In this document: piece by piece, positions 35,222-49,400 of the stretch
Position numbering within the stretch: the first letter of the stretch is position 1
How the letters are laid out: each line of letters starts with the position of its first letter
Assembly (NCBI GenBank): GCA_947568835.1
Contig: OX387603.1
Span: forward strand, 12,114,651-12,178,650
From: Protonemura montana
Lineage: Eukaryota; Arthropoda; Insecta; Plecoptera; Nemouridae
Reading direction: 5' to 3'
Length of the DNA stretch: 64,000 nucleotides
Notes under the pieces: model-generated
Told to the model about the DNA's origin: nothing
The model's input: only the letters and a program-made list of their open reading frames with translations
Databases searched by the model: none
Position numbers and translations under genes: made by a program

Positions 35222-35252
35222 TGCAAGAGAGTCCGGTCACTGAGGTAGACGC
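35134..35252 (-). CDS. FGFR: FGFR exon with start codon and signal peptide
   Basis: The ATG is at 35221-35219 and opens a 29-residue segment with a hydrophobic alanine/leucine core ending near AVHG, a typical signal peptide with cleavage around residue 20. The donor GTAAGT follows base 35134 and leaves phase 1. A pyrimidine-rich acceptor ends at 35253, so 35252-35222 is 5' UTR and an untranslated exon must lie further upstream. The sequence before the ATG (CTCTTGCA) is acceptable for initiation, and no upstream in-frame Met is present in this exon. Confidence 0.9.
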
Positions 35253-35357
35253 CTGAAAAGAAAAGAATATTTATTAGGGGCTGGACATCACATTAAAATT
35301 GAAGTTTTCTTTCACAATTCGCGTACAAGGCTTCATTCAATGTAATTCTAAACTAGT

Positions 35358-35430
35358 AATTGATTTGTAGAGTTTAACGACGCACTATGTTGACAACGGG
35401 CTCTGTGACATGGGTCTTTTGGCGTTGACT
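35358..35430 (-). mobile_element. 5S-type SINE 3' fragment
   Basis: Only the tail-proximal 70 bp (ATTGATTTGTAGAGTTTAAC, GACGCACTATGTTGACAACG, TGGGTCTTTTGGCG) matches the end of the other copies. It lies about 100 bp upstream of the FGFR start-codon exon. Confidence 0.6.
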
Positions 35431-38400
35431 ATAATGGTGTATATTCTGATAATTCATGTGAAATTAGTTGAGCCGCTGAATCTTTGATTGAGTAGAGATG
35501 ACAGTTTAATGAAACCACGCCATTATTAACATGAATCGTTTTTGAGTGGTAATTTCTCGATGAATCTTGTCAAGTCGTCTCTGATTGGAGAAGACACCTT
35601 AGGCAAGTGCACCCTCGGTAAATTACGAGCCTTGGGCTGGAAGAGTGATGGGCTAAATATACATGGCATTAGTCTATGTGTACAAATTCTCAGCATTGAA
35701 CCTAACGAACAGCGGCGAACAGAAATAAATGCATTCGAAAGTGAACATTTACTCGGATAATGCCACGTGAAACCACGGCCGAACTGAAGTGTTTTCAGAC
35801 TGGGAAGATTCATTTTTATTATTTAAAAGATTTATTTTATAGCTGAAGTTTTCTCTCTGGCTTTCCTTTGAGGCGGCTGCAATAGAGTTCAGTGATCTTT
35901 AAATCAAAACAAGTTCCAACCTCATCCCTTACATGCTTCTCTCATAATTTTACAAGTTAGTTTTTTACGGAGGGTGTGTTGGCAGTAATGCAGACAAAAT
36001 AAACCTATCTTCTTGTCTGCATACGGCGTAGTAAATTATTCACTCCCTGACAAGTGCGAACATAATTTATTATTGTCAATGTAATTTGAACAGAGTTAGC
36101 GAGAGTTGCTGATTTTCAAATGGATAATCTCGATACAAATATTATCGATCTATAAGTTTTCTACAAAACAACCAAGGTTTTATTTCGATGGTAAAAGATT
36201 TTGACAGCAATTTATTTTGTACGGCTTGGATTATGCAATAGAACCAACCTTTAGTTTGTATTTTCTCCCAATATGTGTACGCTTAGCAACAAAAAAGGCA
36301 GGTTTTCTGAAAATCGGCACCATAATCTATTGTGACCCGTCTTTGAGTTCAGTGACGCCACGGTCTGCAAGTTGCATCGGCGTAGGATGTTTTAGCGTTG
36401 TCTGCAAAGATGATCTCGTTGCGATAGGTCGGGAGTGTCTCTCGGTCAAGGCAGACAGCCTGCATACGACGCAGAGGAGGATAGTGCCGGCCACGAGCGA
36501 GTGACAAAGATCGGAAATGGTACAGCGATCGATGGATGCAGACTGGCTAGACTGGGATGGGATGGACCGATTGGCGAGATGGAGAAAGATGGACTTAGAA
36601 AGAGGAGCCGAGATGGGAGATAAATGAGTTGGATGGGCGGTTTTTTTAAGGGATTAGCAAGTTCATGTGATTATCGAGACAAGTGTAGTAACGTGTTCAC
36701 TACTTAGGACCAGAAAATCGTAAGCTGGAGACGCTTTGCTACGGGATGAAAGACAATGACGAGAATGGAATAAGTATCTCTATGGTTGGCGTATCCAGTA
36801 GCCCAACAGAATAAAAGGACATTTGTCTTGGTTTGTTTTCGCAGCATTTAGAAACTGCTTTCGCCTCCCGGAGTGATGGTCAGGACTTGTCTCTTTCCCG
36901 GACACGCCATACGATCCTTTTTTTCGAAATACCACTTGACCATCATCGGTCATCGTCAAAATTCCTCGTTCGCTCGTCTTTCATTTATGTATTGTGTTCA
37001 AACCCTGAGCCAAGCGCATGTGCAAAGCAACGGAACGGAGCGCTTGGTGAGGGCGCGCCAAAATAGGGGCCACGTGTTAAATGTGTTACAGATGTGCAAA
37101 CCGAAGGCAATAGCTTTTATATACGGCTTGCTTTTGAAAATCGCTTGCTAGATGATGCTTTGCTGGCTTCTGTTTTCACTCTTTTGAGTTTTGTTTGTTC
37201 GTTGGCTGAAATAATAGTGCGAGCGTGCGAGAAAAGAAAGAACAGGATGGTGTGTGGAAAATGTTCTGCAGAAAACTAACAAATTCGGAGATGAAATATC
37301 GACTGCGAAGATATTTTCCTAATCGACTACGATGCGAGATGACTTCTTGGATAGTGTCGTAATCTGGGTGCAATCAGATCACACCCCGCGTTCATTGTTC
37401 AGGTGTTTGTAATACCGGAGTGACACAAATTTAGAATTTTTAATGAACTATGATATAATACTATGTAAATTGTATAAATTCTTACAATACTATAATAATG
37501 ACATCACTCAGTAAGCTTCTCTTAAAGGAGTTACAAACCAAATATCCATCAGCGATGTCCTACCTTAAATCAACCCTTCCCAAAACCCCAAAAAGCAGTG
37601 AGCCATGATGGCTCGCCGGTTTTTAGTCATCACCTATAATCATTCTGTCATAATTGACACACGACGTCGATCTGACAGAGTGCTTCACAGAAAGATCAAC
37701 GAATCGCATCGGATCGAGGTCTTTCAGACGACAATAAGCGATATAAAATTCAATTCAATAACTCCACCCTCGTTTCCCCGCGTCATCGTCGCTGGGTTTG
37801 AACGAGAGGTGTGCTCTGACGCGTGTGTTTTGATTGACATGGCCTCTACGATTGCTTTGCTGTCTCCAGTGGTTGCAAGGGTTGTAACAGGGGAGATGAG
37901 AGAGTTGCATATAGGGGGTAGATTCTTACAGGAAACCGTGTAGACATAACTCAATCATAAAGAAATTACATTGCTGTTTATTCAATTACATTTAAGCAAC
38001 GTTTTATTTGTAATTTTTTAAAATTTGGTTACTGATTTGGTCTCCTTTGCATCTGTAACTGTCAGCATAATATTTCAAACAATTATTTCGATTGGAATTG
38101 TTTGAGATCGTTTTAGATCTCAGTGAATTTTGTTCATTACCTGCATAGATGACAGTTTCGATTTGAAGCTTAATCTTCCAAAACGCTTTAAAAACACTGA
38201 CTTAATTGCCCATACCCGCACAAGACAAGCTGCGTTAAGCTTGAAAGGGTAACTCCCTAAGAAAAGGGTTCCTTCATCAAATCTCCGCTCAAACGAAACT
38301 TATTCCTCGTGTTCGTAAAAGCATAGAATTTATTTTCGAAACAAAAAATAACTCATCCAGGCCACATGCTTGTAAATGTAAATTGCTTATATATTTTAAG

Positions 38401-40007
38401 GTGGTCTGTCTTTTCCTGGGGCCAAGCTTATTTTTCTTTATGGAAATTTAAAAGAACTTATAACATTTTGGTAAACAAATCTTATGACGAGAAGGAGAAC
38501 GAGGCGTTCTTTCTCTTGGCGAGGACACGTGGTGTCTTCGTCCAGATGTCGATTTAGATTTTGGCTGACGATGAATACTGTTGCGTCGTTCAACACACGC
38601 ACGAATATTACTCAATTATTAAAATAATATACTCGGCGTGGCGTGGCGAAGAACACGTGACCACACACATAATTTTCTGGCGCGGAAAAAAGTCCGTGTT
38701 ATGATGATTATTTTCGTCCCGTGGTTAGAGTGTGTGAGTTGCCACAATTATGATTTTAATAAAAAACAATGTCGGATGACGAGTTGTGGAAGGATTTAAA
38801 GCAGAGATTTTTTCATTAATCATCATTCTTGAGGCAGAAACCATCTTTCAAATAGGAGAAGAAAAAAAAACGCGCGGAATTAATTAAATTTGGCTTTCGC
38901 GAGGGGTGTTTGTAGCAGTTTGTACCACTACTATACTTAGATAAGGAAACTGGTGGTTGATAGGTATTTGTCAGATACTTCTTGTTTATCCAATGCATTT
39001 TATAGTAGGTACTGAAATACTACACAGAACACACATTTTTTGTGGTCAAACTAAAAAAATTAAAAAATGTGTTTACCGAACTCAATTTGCAAAGGCAAAC
39101 ATTTAGCTTCCGTAATCTGGACGTGCCAATCCGTTTCTCAGACCTCAAACCATGCTTTTTTTCTAATATTAATAACTCTATCAAAACACGCCAATCTTGG
39201 CGCTGACGCAAATCGGCCGCAAGGTATACCACCCCATCGTCAAGCCACAGTGTCAGTGGTATAACGGTACGCGATCTTCCCATATGTGGACACCAGAGGT
39301 GGTTGTCAATCTCCGAACGCGAAGTCATTAAAGAGCATAACACATGGTGCGCACTTTCAGAGGAAGAATAAATCTGTTAGCCGTTGTTTTGAAATCCTTC
39401 CCTTCCACATCCGATTTTTTCAACGTGTTCTTTGCAACCTTTGAGCGTGGGTTGTCGTTTTCGTAGTTGCTTGGAAGATGGGACGACATCATCCGAGCCA
39501 TGACCTGGTCCTAGAGAGGATGTACGGTTTGTGTGGAAATTACTATAGCGTAATTCGGTAGAGATGAAACGTCGGCCCGTGGGTGTTAGTGTGGTTAAAG
39601 GTAAAGTTTGGTGACTCTAGCCTATGTGTCGATACTCCGAAATATTTGTTTCGATTTAATGGGGTTTCTAAAAGATAGTGCATACACACATAGTGTACTT
39701 CACCAAGCTGCTAAACTGTAGTCTTGTTTGCATATTTTGTTATACAATGCGTTTTTGTCGTCGTCATCGCTGCACCTGTGTGGGCGAAAACCCCAAAATG
39801 ATAATTGCAACATTGGGATATTTCCCATCCCAAAGAGACGCCAGAAGTATTGGCGACAAAACCACAATACTACTGACAAACGGCACATTAAACATGTTCA
39901 AAACATGAAACGGCTAGATGGGCTACACTTAAAATGTGAAGTCTCGCCGTAAATGTTCGACGGCTCGCGCGCATAAATAGTTAATTTTAAAGTTTTACGC
40001 GTGGTAA

Positions 40008-40075
40008 CCGTGCTGTGAGTGCGTTATGTCGCGACACGAGGCCGTGCTGTGAGTGCGTTATGTCGTGACACGAGG
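40008..40075 (+). repeat. 34-bp tandem duplication
   Basis: CCGTGCTGTGAGTGCGTTAT and the next 14 bases occur twice in a row with one difference (GTCGCGACA against GTCGTGACA). Confidence 0.9.
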
Positions 40076-43000
40076 CCGTGATGAACGTGCCAGTCCAAGA
40101 AAACCTATTTAAACTCTCATTTTCGCACCCTCGACATTACCACCAAAATACTTGAACGTCGGATGAAACGGCCCGTGCAATTGTCAAACAGCTGCAGCAC
40201 AAAATTTCGAGCTATTCAGATATAAATGGCGAGCCAGAATGCATTTCTTGTATTTTTTAATATTTGCCTCAATGCGTTTGCGAGAGAGAGATACTACGAT
40301 AGAGAATATTCTATGCTAGCAGTCGGTTATAATAGCATGGGTGCACGTTATCCAGTTCGGGTTTATTTTTTAGTTAAAAAAATAGGCACAAGTCTCTACC
40401 ACAAACGAGAACATAAACACTCCGTTCAGCGAGTGGACGGATTTTTCCCTGTAGAGGCGCCACCAGTTGTTTTGGGGTGACTGCGGCCAAATATCTTTTT
40501 TAAATCACTGCAAATCATCTCCGCTGATGTCCGCCATTTTTGTCGTGCCAAGATGCTTTGCGTTTTGAGCAAACATAAAATGTTTTTTACTAATTATTAC
40601 AACCTTGGAAATTATTGCGAATTATTTTTCAAATATAGTACATATTTTTAAATCCGCCGCTAAAATCATAACTAAAATTTCATTCAAAATTGATAGCAAT
40701 GCTGGGAGGCAGTCATTTCGCTGGTATCTTCTCTCACAGGCCATCGACTGTACTCTTGTACATAGAATGGATATGCATCTGAAAACCAGAAAACTCTTGT
40801 ACCTACTAATTTTGACAGACCCAGCAGATACATCCGTCGGTTCACACGCAGAATACCGAAGAAATCGTTAACTTTGAACTTGAGATAGTGATGTGGACGA
40901 ATATTTAGTAGCGTTAACGGCAAACAGTGCGTCGTTAACCACGCCGACAAAAGGTGCAGTGGAGATGGAAGAGTCCAATTTTAATGGCCTGGCGACAAGC
41001 TCTGCTTGATGCGTGTAAAGGAAAGACTCCGAGTACCGCCGGGGAGATGTCATTTCAGAGCTCGAGCAGCGCACAGGGGTATACACCCAACGCCCATAAA
41101 CGCGGCACGTATTTGGAAATAATCGGTGTCTAGCTAGAGTCATTCGTCGTCAACTTGACTCCATTAGTTTGGTGTGAAGCCAAAGTTTACGACTGTCTTG
41201 CTCGGCGGTTGCATCTTCGCTCGCTGGAGACGTTTGAAGGCAAATTTCATAGAAATAGGAGAGGAGAATTTGTACCGTAAGGAATAAAGGAGATCCAAAA
41301 TTATTTTATTACACATTTGCAATCTTTGGGTATAAGCCATTACTCCCTTCCATTCACCCCAAAAAAATTAAGAAAAAACAATAAATCTAGTGGGATGACC
41401 ACCAATTACAGTGCTTCTTAGGAGATATATCGTAACAATTATTGGCTTATACTTTCATAGCAGTATATTTATTTTCAGTGAAACTTAAAATTGTGTTGCT
41501 AAGCCAAGTCCAGTTCCGAATAACTTTCAACACATTTTTATTCTGTGTGTGACCCAGCATTGTAAACACCAGCTAGTAATTTTGGAACTCGCCAGCTTGC
41601 TGCTATATTAGGTAAAAGGTTGACGAACCCGCTTGACATACCTACCGCGATGAGCACATGACCTAACTAAACGAGCATGAATGCAATCCGTCATGTACCT
41701 TTGCATTTAAAATGAGTTGACACTGGTGACTTCATACATGAATCTCATAAAGCAAATGGCATCAAAGAAATAGCGACAAGCGTGAACGATCAGGTACAAT
41801 TAGGAGGTAAGATATCCTAGATTATACAAATTGTCGGAGATACCGAGTTGCGTTATAGCTGTCACTGAGAAACCCATAACAGCAAAGCTGTCGGCAACAG
41901 AAAGCGTACCGAAATGCGGCGAGTTGACTCGGGCTATAATAGACTGTAAAATATCGTATTTCACATTTAAACCGAGTCGGCTAAGGTGCTGAAATCGTAG
42001 ACGAAAACCAAAAGAATCGGATATCTGTCGACCGACCATCTCAGGAGAAAAAATGTTTGAAACCAACATTCATTTTTTTCCACATTTCTCAAAAACTCAA
42101 CCTGAAATATGTCGGGAGCTTTCAAGTCTCTCGTTTTGATGGTCAGATATAAGAATCTAGAGCAACTTACATATAGCTGAATCAATCATTCAAAATGGTG
42201 ACAATATATCCAGCCAACGACCGTTATAGGATTGTTTCGGGGCTTATTATTTGATTTTCCTTGGTATTCGCTTCCCCAGATCCCAGCACATGCAAGATAC
42301 AGATTTTGATAGGTACAAACGAACGCTAAAACAATACAAAACGTGAGAAAATGTATCCCAAGAACAAGAGGAAGACATTTGAAAGAGAGAAAGGAATGAG
42401 GAGAGGGTGTGTACTGCATCCCAAGATAATTACACGTCGCGTCACTCTCGAATTGGTTTTAGGACTAAGTGTTGTCGCCTGTGTTGCTGCACTGTAATTT
42501 CGTGGTCTTAATGTCATTTTGTCGTTGAAAGGGTTACAGATTGTTATGAATATCAAGCTCTCGGAACATCGAAATGACACGGTATCTTCTAATTGTCATT
42601 CGAATGAGAACCGTTCTGGGAAGGAAAAATCTGCTATTTTATTGGCTGCGCTCGTAAGTTCTCATCTACATGAGATGATGAGAATGGTGAAGGACAAAAA
42701 GTGATGACCCGAGTGGTAACGAATTTCTTTTCGCTTCGAGGAAATGCTGGGACAGTTTTTGTGAGAAGGAATGGCGGTAAATGACACGGCGTTGGGGTTT
42801 AGGGGCTGTAAAAACAGGATGGTTTTTCTGTCACTAGCCGAAATGGAGGACGGTTTACTGTCAGGTCTTGAAAACGCAACGTGAAGGGACAGATCCTCAT
42901 TCGTTGCAAGTTACAAAATAAAAATCGGGACTTGATGCTGAAATTACTCAGCTCTAGAAATTTTATAGTCTAAATATGGAGAAGTAGTCTTAAATTGATG

Positions 43001-43431
43001 AGAATTTCATCGTGAATGTCGTTCATTTATTTCGATTATCCTTTGCTTTCGCAAGTAAATTGATGTTGCGCGCGCAACCGAGTCAATTTTTTATCGTCAT
43101 TAAGCATTGAGATCAGATTACGTTTGAAGTATTTTTTGCTGTTTGTTAGAATCACAGAGATTAATAAAGTTCAAGTTCATGGTTTGCCGAAAGTTAACCA
43201 AATAAATAACAGTGTAATGATTTGCAGGTTTTCACGCATGGTTTTCATGTAACGGTCATTTTCTTTCTTTTAAATTCTACAGCAGCCAAAGAAAACAGGA
43301 GTTAAGCAAACCACAGCATATACAAAAGTTTGTGAAAATCGCAAAAGAACCAAATTACTCATGCAAATTATTTTTCTTTAAAGACATATTCTAAACACAT
43401 CAAGGCGAGATTTGCACAGGAAAACATAAAA

Positions 43432-43505
43432 ATTGGTATGGGATTTGAACCTTCATTTGAGAACATCACACGTATCATCTGAGTGATGTCAGATGGCCAA
43501 CTGTT
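43432..43505 (-). mobile_element. Possible tRNA-derived SINE head, degenerate
   Basis: Minus strand GGTTCAAATCCCATACC is a box B-like motif; upstream GTTGGCCATCTGACATCACT could be a decayed box A. Weak, isolated case. Confidence 0.3.
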
Positions 43506-45496
43506 CCGCTGTCCCAACATCACAATTCACAAACACGAGGTAAGGATTAGTTAGAAATAAAGTTTGACGGAACGGCGGCGAGCCCCACTCGCGAAAATGT
43601 GGCTTGGATTTGAGAGATTAACTCAGCACATGGAAGGTACACATTGGCCGGAAGCCGTGAGATGCGACGAGTTTCGAAGATTAACGGATGATTTCTCACA
43701 AAGGGGTGGTCCAAGGGATGGGGCTGGAGTGGTCAAATAGTGGTCTTACCTAAATGTACGCTTATTTTATGGTAAAGTTTATCTGTAGTCTGGAAATGTA
43801 ATTGGTTTAAATTTTGGAAAGTTATATACAGGTAAGGAATGTAATGGATCACAAACAAGGAGTGGTTGATTAAAAGAAAATGTGGCATTTGATCACGTCA
43901 TGAAGGTATGACATGAATATGAGACAATTCAGGATACAAAACTCGGGTCACGGGACATGACATACCTGCAGCCGAATGGAATGAAGTAGAAGCATGTTCA
44001 ATTCCACCAGACACGAATATTAAAACATACGTAATGTGGCACATGCTTAATTTCAAGCAGCGAGCAGATCATTTTCTTGGAAGCCAGCTGTTCATATATA
44101 TTTTTAACTGTCTTTCACGATTCAAAAATGAAAGGGAGATTGGAAAACATGGGCAGAGCAGGCGCCCGCAACGCAGTAAACAAGCTATGCTTTCCATTTG
44201 CTATAAAATTGCACTGTTTGAACTCGAGGAAAAATCTGGAATGCAGCAAATGGTGGAAATAATGCTCACCCTAATTCCAAGTGACATATTTTACCATGTT
44301 TTAGAAATTTCTGTTCGATAGACGTTGTAGGATCTCCTCAAGGATCTTAATTAGGATTTTGTCTCCATCCAATGCATAATAAATTCAGTATTTTGTTTCA
44401 CAATGCAAATTATTTCAAAATATCCAAAGCATTTAGTAATTTTTCTTGACATTACCAACACACCTACCGATATACATGTACTCTGATAAGGAATTCTAAT
44501 ACTGTAACACAGCCATCAAAGCTAACTAACCACCAATTTCTCTAAAAAGTAATGCTCCCACCACAGGTGCCATGATGTGTACTGGTAAAGATCATCTCGC
44601 AGGACGATCTCTGCACGAGCCGCTCGGAAGCTGCCGACAAACGGCACAGATGTGTTTTCATTCGACAAAAGCAAAACATATCTGTTGATGGCTTGCTGAT
44701 GTAAACGACTCCATTACATGTGTATATGTGTGTGAGCTTGTGTGTGAATGCTGTGTATATCACACACCTTACCGGACAATGTTGGCTAATCAGCCAACAG
44801 CATATACGCCATTTTGCTATTTCCTAGAGATGCAAGAAAACTACAGTGGTTTCGCAGCCAATATGTATTTCAGCTCAAAGTTTTGTGAACAGGCTCTTCA
44901 ATTTTCTCCAATTGTATACAAAATGCCGAGAAGGACAAACCACCGAATAAATTGCATATTCATTCAGACAATTAGTTCTTAATCGGATTAAAATAAACAA
45001 TGAGTAAAGTTAGCAGAGCGCTATAGTCAATAGACAATTGCCAACAGCTGCACAATTTAAACGACGCCTTAATGCTTTTTCATCTTTGAATACCGGCAAT
45101 AAATGCACATTTCGCAGAAGCGAGCGCAGTTGCATTGCATTCAAACTGCAAGGTCGTGTTGAACTTGGAGATTATGGGATAGCAATGGTTTTTCATGTCA
45201 AAATGTGGAAACCATTAAATCTGAGCAAACCCCGGCGTAGGCGGGTTTAAGCGATCACGGGGGGGGGGGGGGGGGGGCTCCTGGCGTAGACCGACCCTTT
45301 TCTATAGTGTTAGGTATATATAAGTACAGTTCCAAATTAAGTTTGAAGAGAAATTTTTATTTAAGATGCTCTTTGTACTTTGACGAGACGGCAAACATTT
45401 TAGAGTTAGCGCGAAGGTTTTCAGAGCCGCGAATTGATTCACCGGAAGATTCTCCTGAAGATGGCGAGCAAGAAGAGACGAAACGTAGAGACTTTA

Positions 45497-45512
45497 GGCC
45501 CTTTTTAGGGCC
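45497..45512 (+). other. Histone-mRNA-like stem-loop without a histone gene
   Basis: GGCCCT-TTTT-AGGGCC has the 6-bp stem, 4-base loop and following AC of the replication-dependent histone 3' stem-loop. The open frame running through it (45307-45714, 135 residues, with a PEDGEQEETKRRD stretch) is not a histone. Probably part of a decayed repeat. Confidence 0.35.
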
Positions 45513-48500
45513 ACATACCTACTTAAACCAGAGCATAACCAAAAAGCATTTAAAAATACTTAAAAACTTAACAAAAAGATGTATTTTGTCCCAATCTAAC
45601 ATAAAATATAGTGCCAAACGTATCTTACAGAGAAAGTCAACGACAAGAGTTGGTTTCAGAATACGCACTATTTTGCATCTAACTGGCCTGGCCGTACAAA
45701 ATAGAACATATTAAAATGTCGCAGCTTTCTTGGCTGGAAAGCCACGCGGACGCCCTGGAATACTACGGGTTGGGGGGGGGGGGGGCATCGGCCGCGGCGT
45801 CCGTGGAGCCCCTTTTGGCCGCCATCTTCCAGAAAGTCGACCATCAATGCTGCCGTTGTGAACGCACCACATGGAAGGGCAATCGAGCGCTTTACGACTC
45901 AACCTACCTCGAAATTGAACCTTGGGAACTTTCTGGGAGGTGCGCTTTTGGGATGGTCGCCATTAGCTGAGCGATCGGACAAGAAATGTTGGCTTGGTTA
46001 TTCGATACCACTCAGATGCACTGAACTCATCTTAGTTAGTGCGAAATGAGATGGAATTTGTCTGATTTGTAAGTGTCATGGTGTCCCATTTCATTTGACT
46101 TTGATTGATACAGGGAAAAACAGCCGGCAGACTCATAAGTAGCTTCTAAGCTTTCTATGGCGTTATCGAACTTTGCAGTGGGCGTTTTTGATAAATACGT
46201 GTAAATAAAGTTATTGCGCCTCACTTATGGGTGTATAAAAAGAACTAAGTGATATTTCTATTTTAGGCCTCATTACTGGAGTCATTTTACAACAAAAAAT
46301 GATGTGCACCAAAATAACGTACCCCTTCCACGTATTCAGAAGAATAAACACAACATATAGCTCCAATCTTAAGCACCCAGCATTTCCATATTAAAAACAA
46401 TATATAATGCATACCAATTTAATGTTCTAGGCATGTGCAAGAGTGTTGAACAAAAAGACAATCAAGAAAGAATAATGGATCGAACCTTTTCTACAATTCC
46501 ACGCATTCACGGACCACGAAACTGTTTATAAAATCTCGCATAATATCCTCATCAACAGGCGATCCATGTGCATTATTATGAAGCGGGCGACACGCGGTGC
46601 GCTTGGAAAGAGTTAATAAAAACAGTCCTGCCCGGCAGAACATCTTCGGAGACAGCTAAGGGTTGTAAACACGAACGAAACGCTAGATGAGCGATGATTA
46701 CTTTAGTCGTGTTCTGACGCCGGCTTTTCGTTTCTGTGAGAGGATGCCGTTGTCGCAATGGGCTTTTGTTCTTCATGGTTGATCAGGAGAAAATATATCT
46801 GAGTGCAGGCATGCTTTTTATTCTCGTATGGGCCCTACAAACTCCTTTTTGGTCCTATCTTTGAGAAAATATTGATATCAGTTTGCAATGCAGCTATTTA
46901 GCTAAGCAGCAGTCATATAAATGGAATCAGTCAAACCAGGCTGATAAAAAATAATAAAAAACATATATATATATACATATGTCAGTGGATTGGAATGGAA
47001 GAATAACAGAATACCATTATTTGGAGAAGTGGAGGAAACAGGAGGGGCGAGGTGGAATATGATGATGAAAATTGAAATAAGGAAAAGTAAATGGTTAATG
47101 GCATGCTGTTTTTTGTTGTAACGCACTTATACATATTTAAACAACTATCTATCTGAAATATTTAAATAGTTATCGATGATATAAATGTAAAAGATTTGTT
47201 GCACATGGTAAATTTTCGCTGGAAAAATTGGTACGGGTATATGCGTAGTTTACTAACGTCATTACATGATACGATGTTTTGAAAAGGAAATTGCTTACCT
47301 ATTTCCTTTAAATTTCTTTCAAGATTAAGCTTATCAATGCCTAGCTCGTCTTATCTGATCTTGTGAGAAATTGTGGTAGGTATAGGCCGAACGAATCAAA
47401 GAAGAAACAAATATGATATGATATATGATATGAAAATCTAACATACTTTCACACGTTAAAAATCCCACGACTTATTTAAAACAACAGCTACCCTCCAAAA
47501 GGGAACATTCTCAAGAAGTATCATTTTCATACCGTCCATGTTAAAGCAAGACATCTATCTCTACACAAGCTTTGCCTTGCTTCAGAGAACCTACAATCTC
47601 TGGCCGTCTCAACCCCTGCTGGAGCCAGGGCCTCTGGCCACTTCACAGTTCAGACTTCAGACGGGCGCCACTTGAGGCGCTTCGGGATGTCGCGTCTGTT
47701 CTCGCTCATCAACGCGCTATTTTCGCTGTCGAAAAATTACCCGAAGTGTTCGAAAAGCATGTTGCTGCATCTTTTAAATGCTTGTGATAAAAGCACTAGA
47801 AGTGCAGATATGTCTTCCAAAAACGACTTAGAGGGACATATCATACTAAGAAATAGCACGGCACAAATTAAATTAATCTTCTTATGCCATTTGGTATACC
47901 TTAGTGTGCAGAATTAGTGTACAGTGTAAGGTGTTTAAGCAAAAAAAAAAAAAAAATGTATTTGCTGTGGTTTTACTCCCTGAGCTACTGACAGCAACTC
48001 ATGGTTGGATGTCTGGGTTGATAGGGTGCTGATGAATACAACTTTAACATTACATCGAATGAAACTTTGGGTGGCTGTAGAATAAACAAGTGTAAAAATA
48101 TCCTAGTCAATTTGAAACTAGTAAAAGATTTGATGAATTACTGTAATTACAACAAATAAACCAAAGATTTGTCCTTATTTAGTTTAACATGCATTATGCC
48201 TTGCATACATTTTAATTGTTTAACGCAACGGGGAGGCTTTTCAAACAGCGGGTGCTGCCGCCATCGTGACCGCTTGGAACTACGTGCTTCCAATAACCTA
48301 ACAATTAGTATTCTCGTCACCATTTCTCCACAGTCTTGCCACACGCAGCCGTTGCGTACACGCAACGCCCCACGCCGCACCGCTGTGTAACCCTAAAACA
48401 CAGCGTAGCACGCATTGTGCATGCGTTACGCACTTTGAGTAAACCATCCTTACTTGCCAGAGAGTATATTATAATGGCATTCAATTTCGTCACGAGTTTC

Positions 48501-49062
48501 AATTATAGATACCTTCATGAAACTAATACCTAAATTGGTGAAAAACTATCATGGTAGACATGATTTACAGTAGTTGATATTCGTAAGACGTGCCAGTGAA
48601 CGCCGACTTGTTACCAGTAAGCTCATACGAAGACTAGTAACTCCTTTCTTGGTGTTGTTGCGTATAGCTAGTTGTCCCATGTTTGTGTTGTAACCTCTTC
48701 TCACCCCGTGCATCTCCATCGGATGACATATATGCATTCTCTGCACTTCAGTCGCGAGATGCCTTTATGGACGGTCATTATTTTGCATGCTACGAATTGA
48801 AAGATGAAATGCATCGGAATTTATGGTCTTGTAAAAGTTATAGGTGTTGTTGATACACGCGACTGCTACCTGTGGCTGGACAACTTACATAGGAGCGTGT
48901 TCTAGAAAGGCAAATATCCAGAATACAAACTAAAAAATAACTAATAAATGTAAAATGTATGCAATAAATAAGGTGGTACTACTGCTTTTCCAGATTCTTC
49001 AAGACTTGTTTACTCCTCACACCGATTATCACTATGTAGCAAAACCGCGTGAGAGCAACGCT

Positions 49063-49400
49063 GCGGCTTGGCGTGTTGGAAACACCGGTTCTCTTGAGAT
49101 CACCGAAACCAACACTGCGCTGGGTCAGTTATTGAATGGGCGACCATCATACACATGATAAATTCTGTTTGGGAGAGCTAGGTTGGAGGGATGAAAGTTA
49201 GTACAGCAACTTCATTCACCTTGCTTATCAACCTCTTGACAGCATGGATTGTGGACGAATCTTGTTGGAGTGGGTTATGTTCCGCACCGGGTTTCCCCTT
49301 CTCCCTTCTAGTATAGGTTAGGTTCATCATCACCATCCGCTCATTCACCGACGCCGGTAGACCAGTGCCGCAGGGCTCACTGTTAAAACATTGCGTCGCA
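49063..49400 (+). mobile_element. 5S-rRNA-derived SINE copy
   Basis: The best-preserved head outside the arms: GGAAACACCGGTTCTCTTGA, GATCACCGAAACCAACACTG, then TATTGAATGGGCGACC. Body and the terminal AGACCAGTGCCGCA segment are present; no clear AATC tail remains. Confidence 0.82.

Larger units (their letters stand above)
35431..49062. other. Region upstream of FGFR without recognised gene
   Basis: AT-rich sequence with short frames only (longest 112 residues at 37605-37943, plus strand, and the frame around 45.5 kb); none resembles a known family. Includes G tracts at 45259-45277 and 45772-45785. Confidence 0.5.

Noticed and set aside
45440..45490. A hammerhead ribozyme (CTGAAGA ... GACGAAAC)
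   Set aside because: The core has A for T in CTGATGA and no stem II can form between the two motifs.
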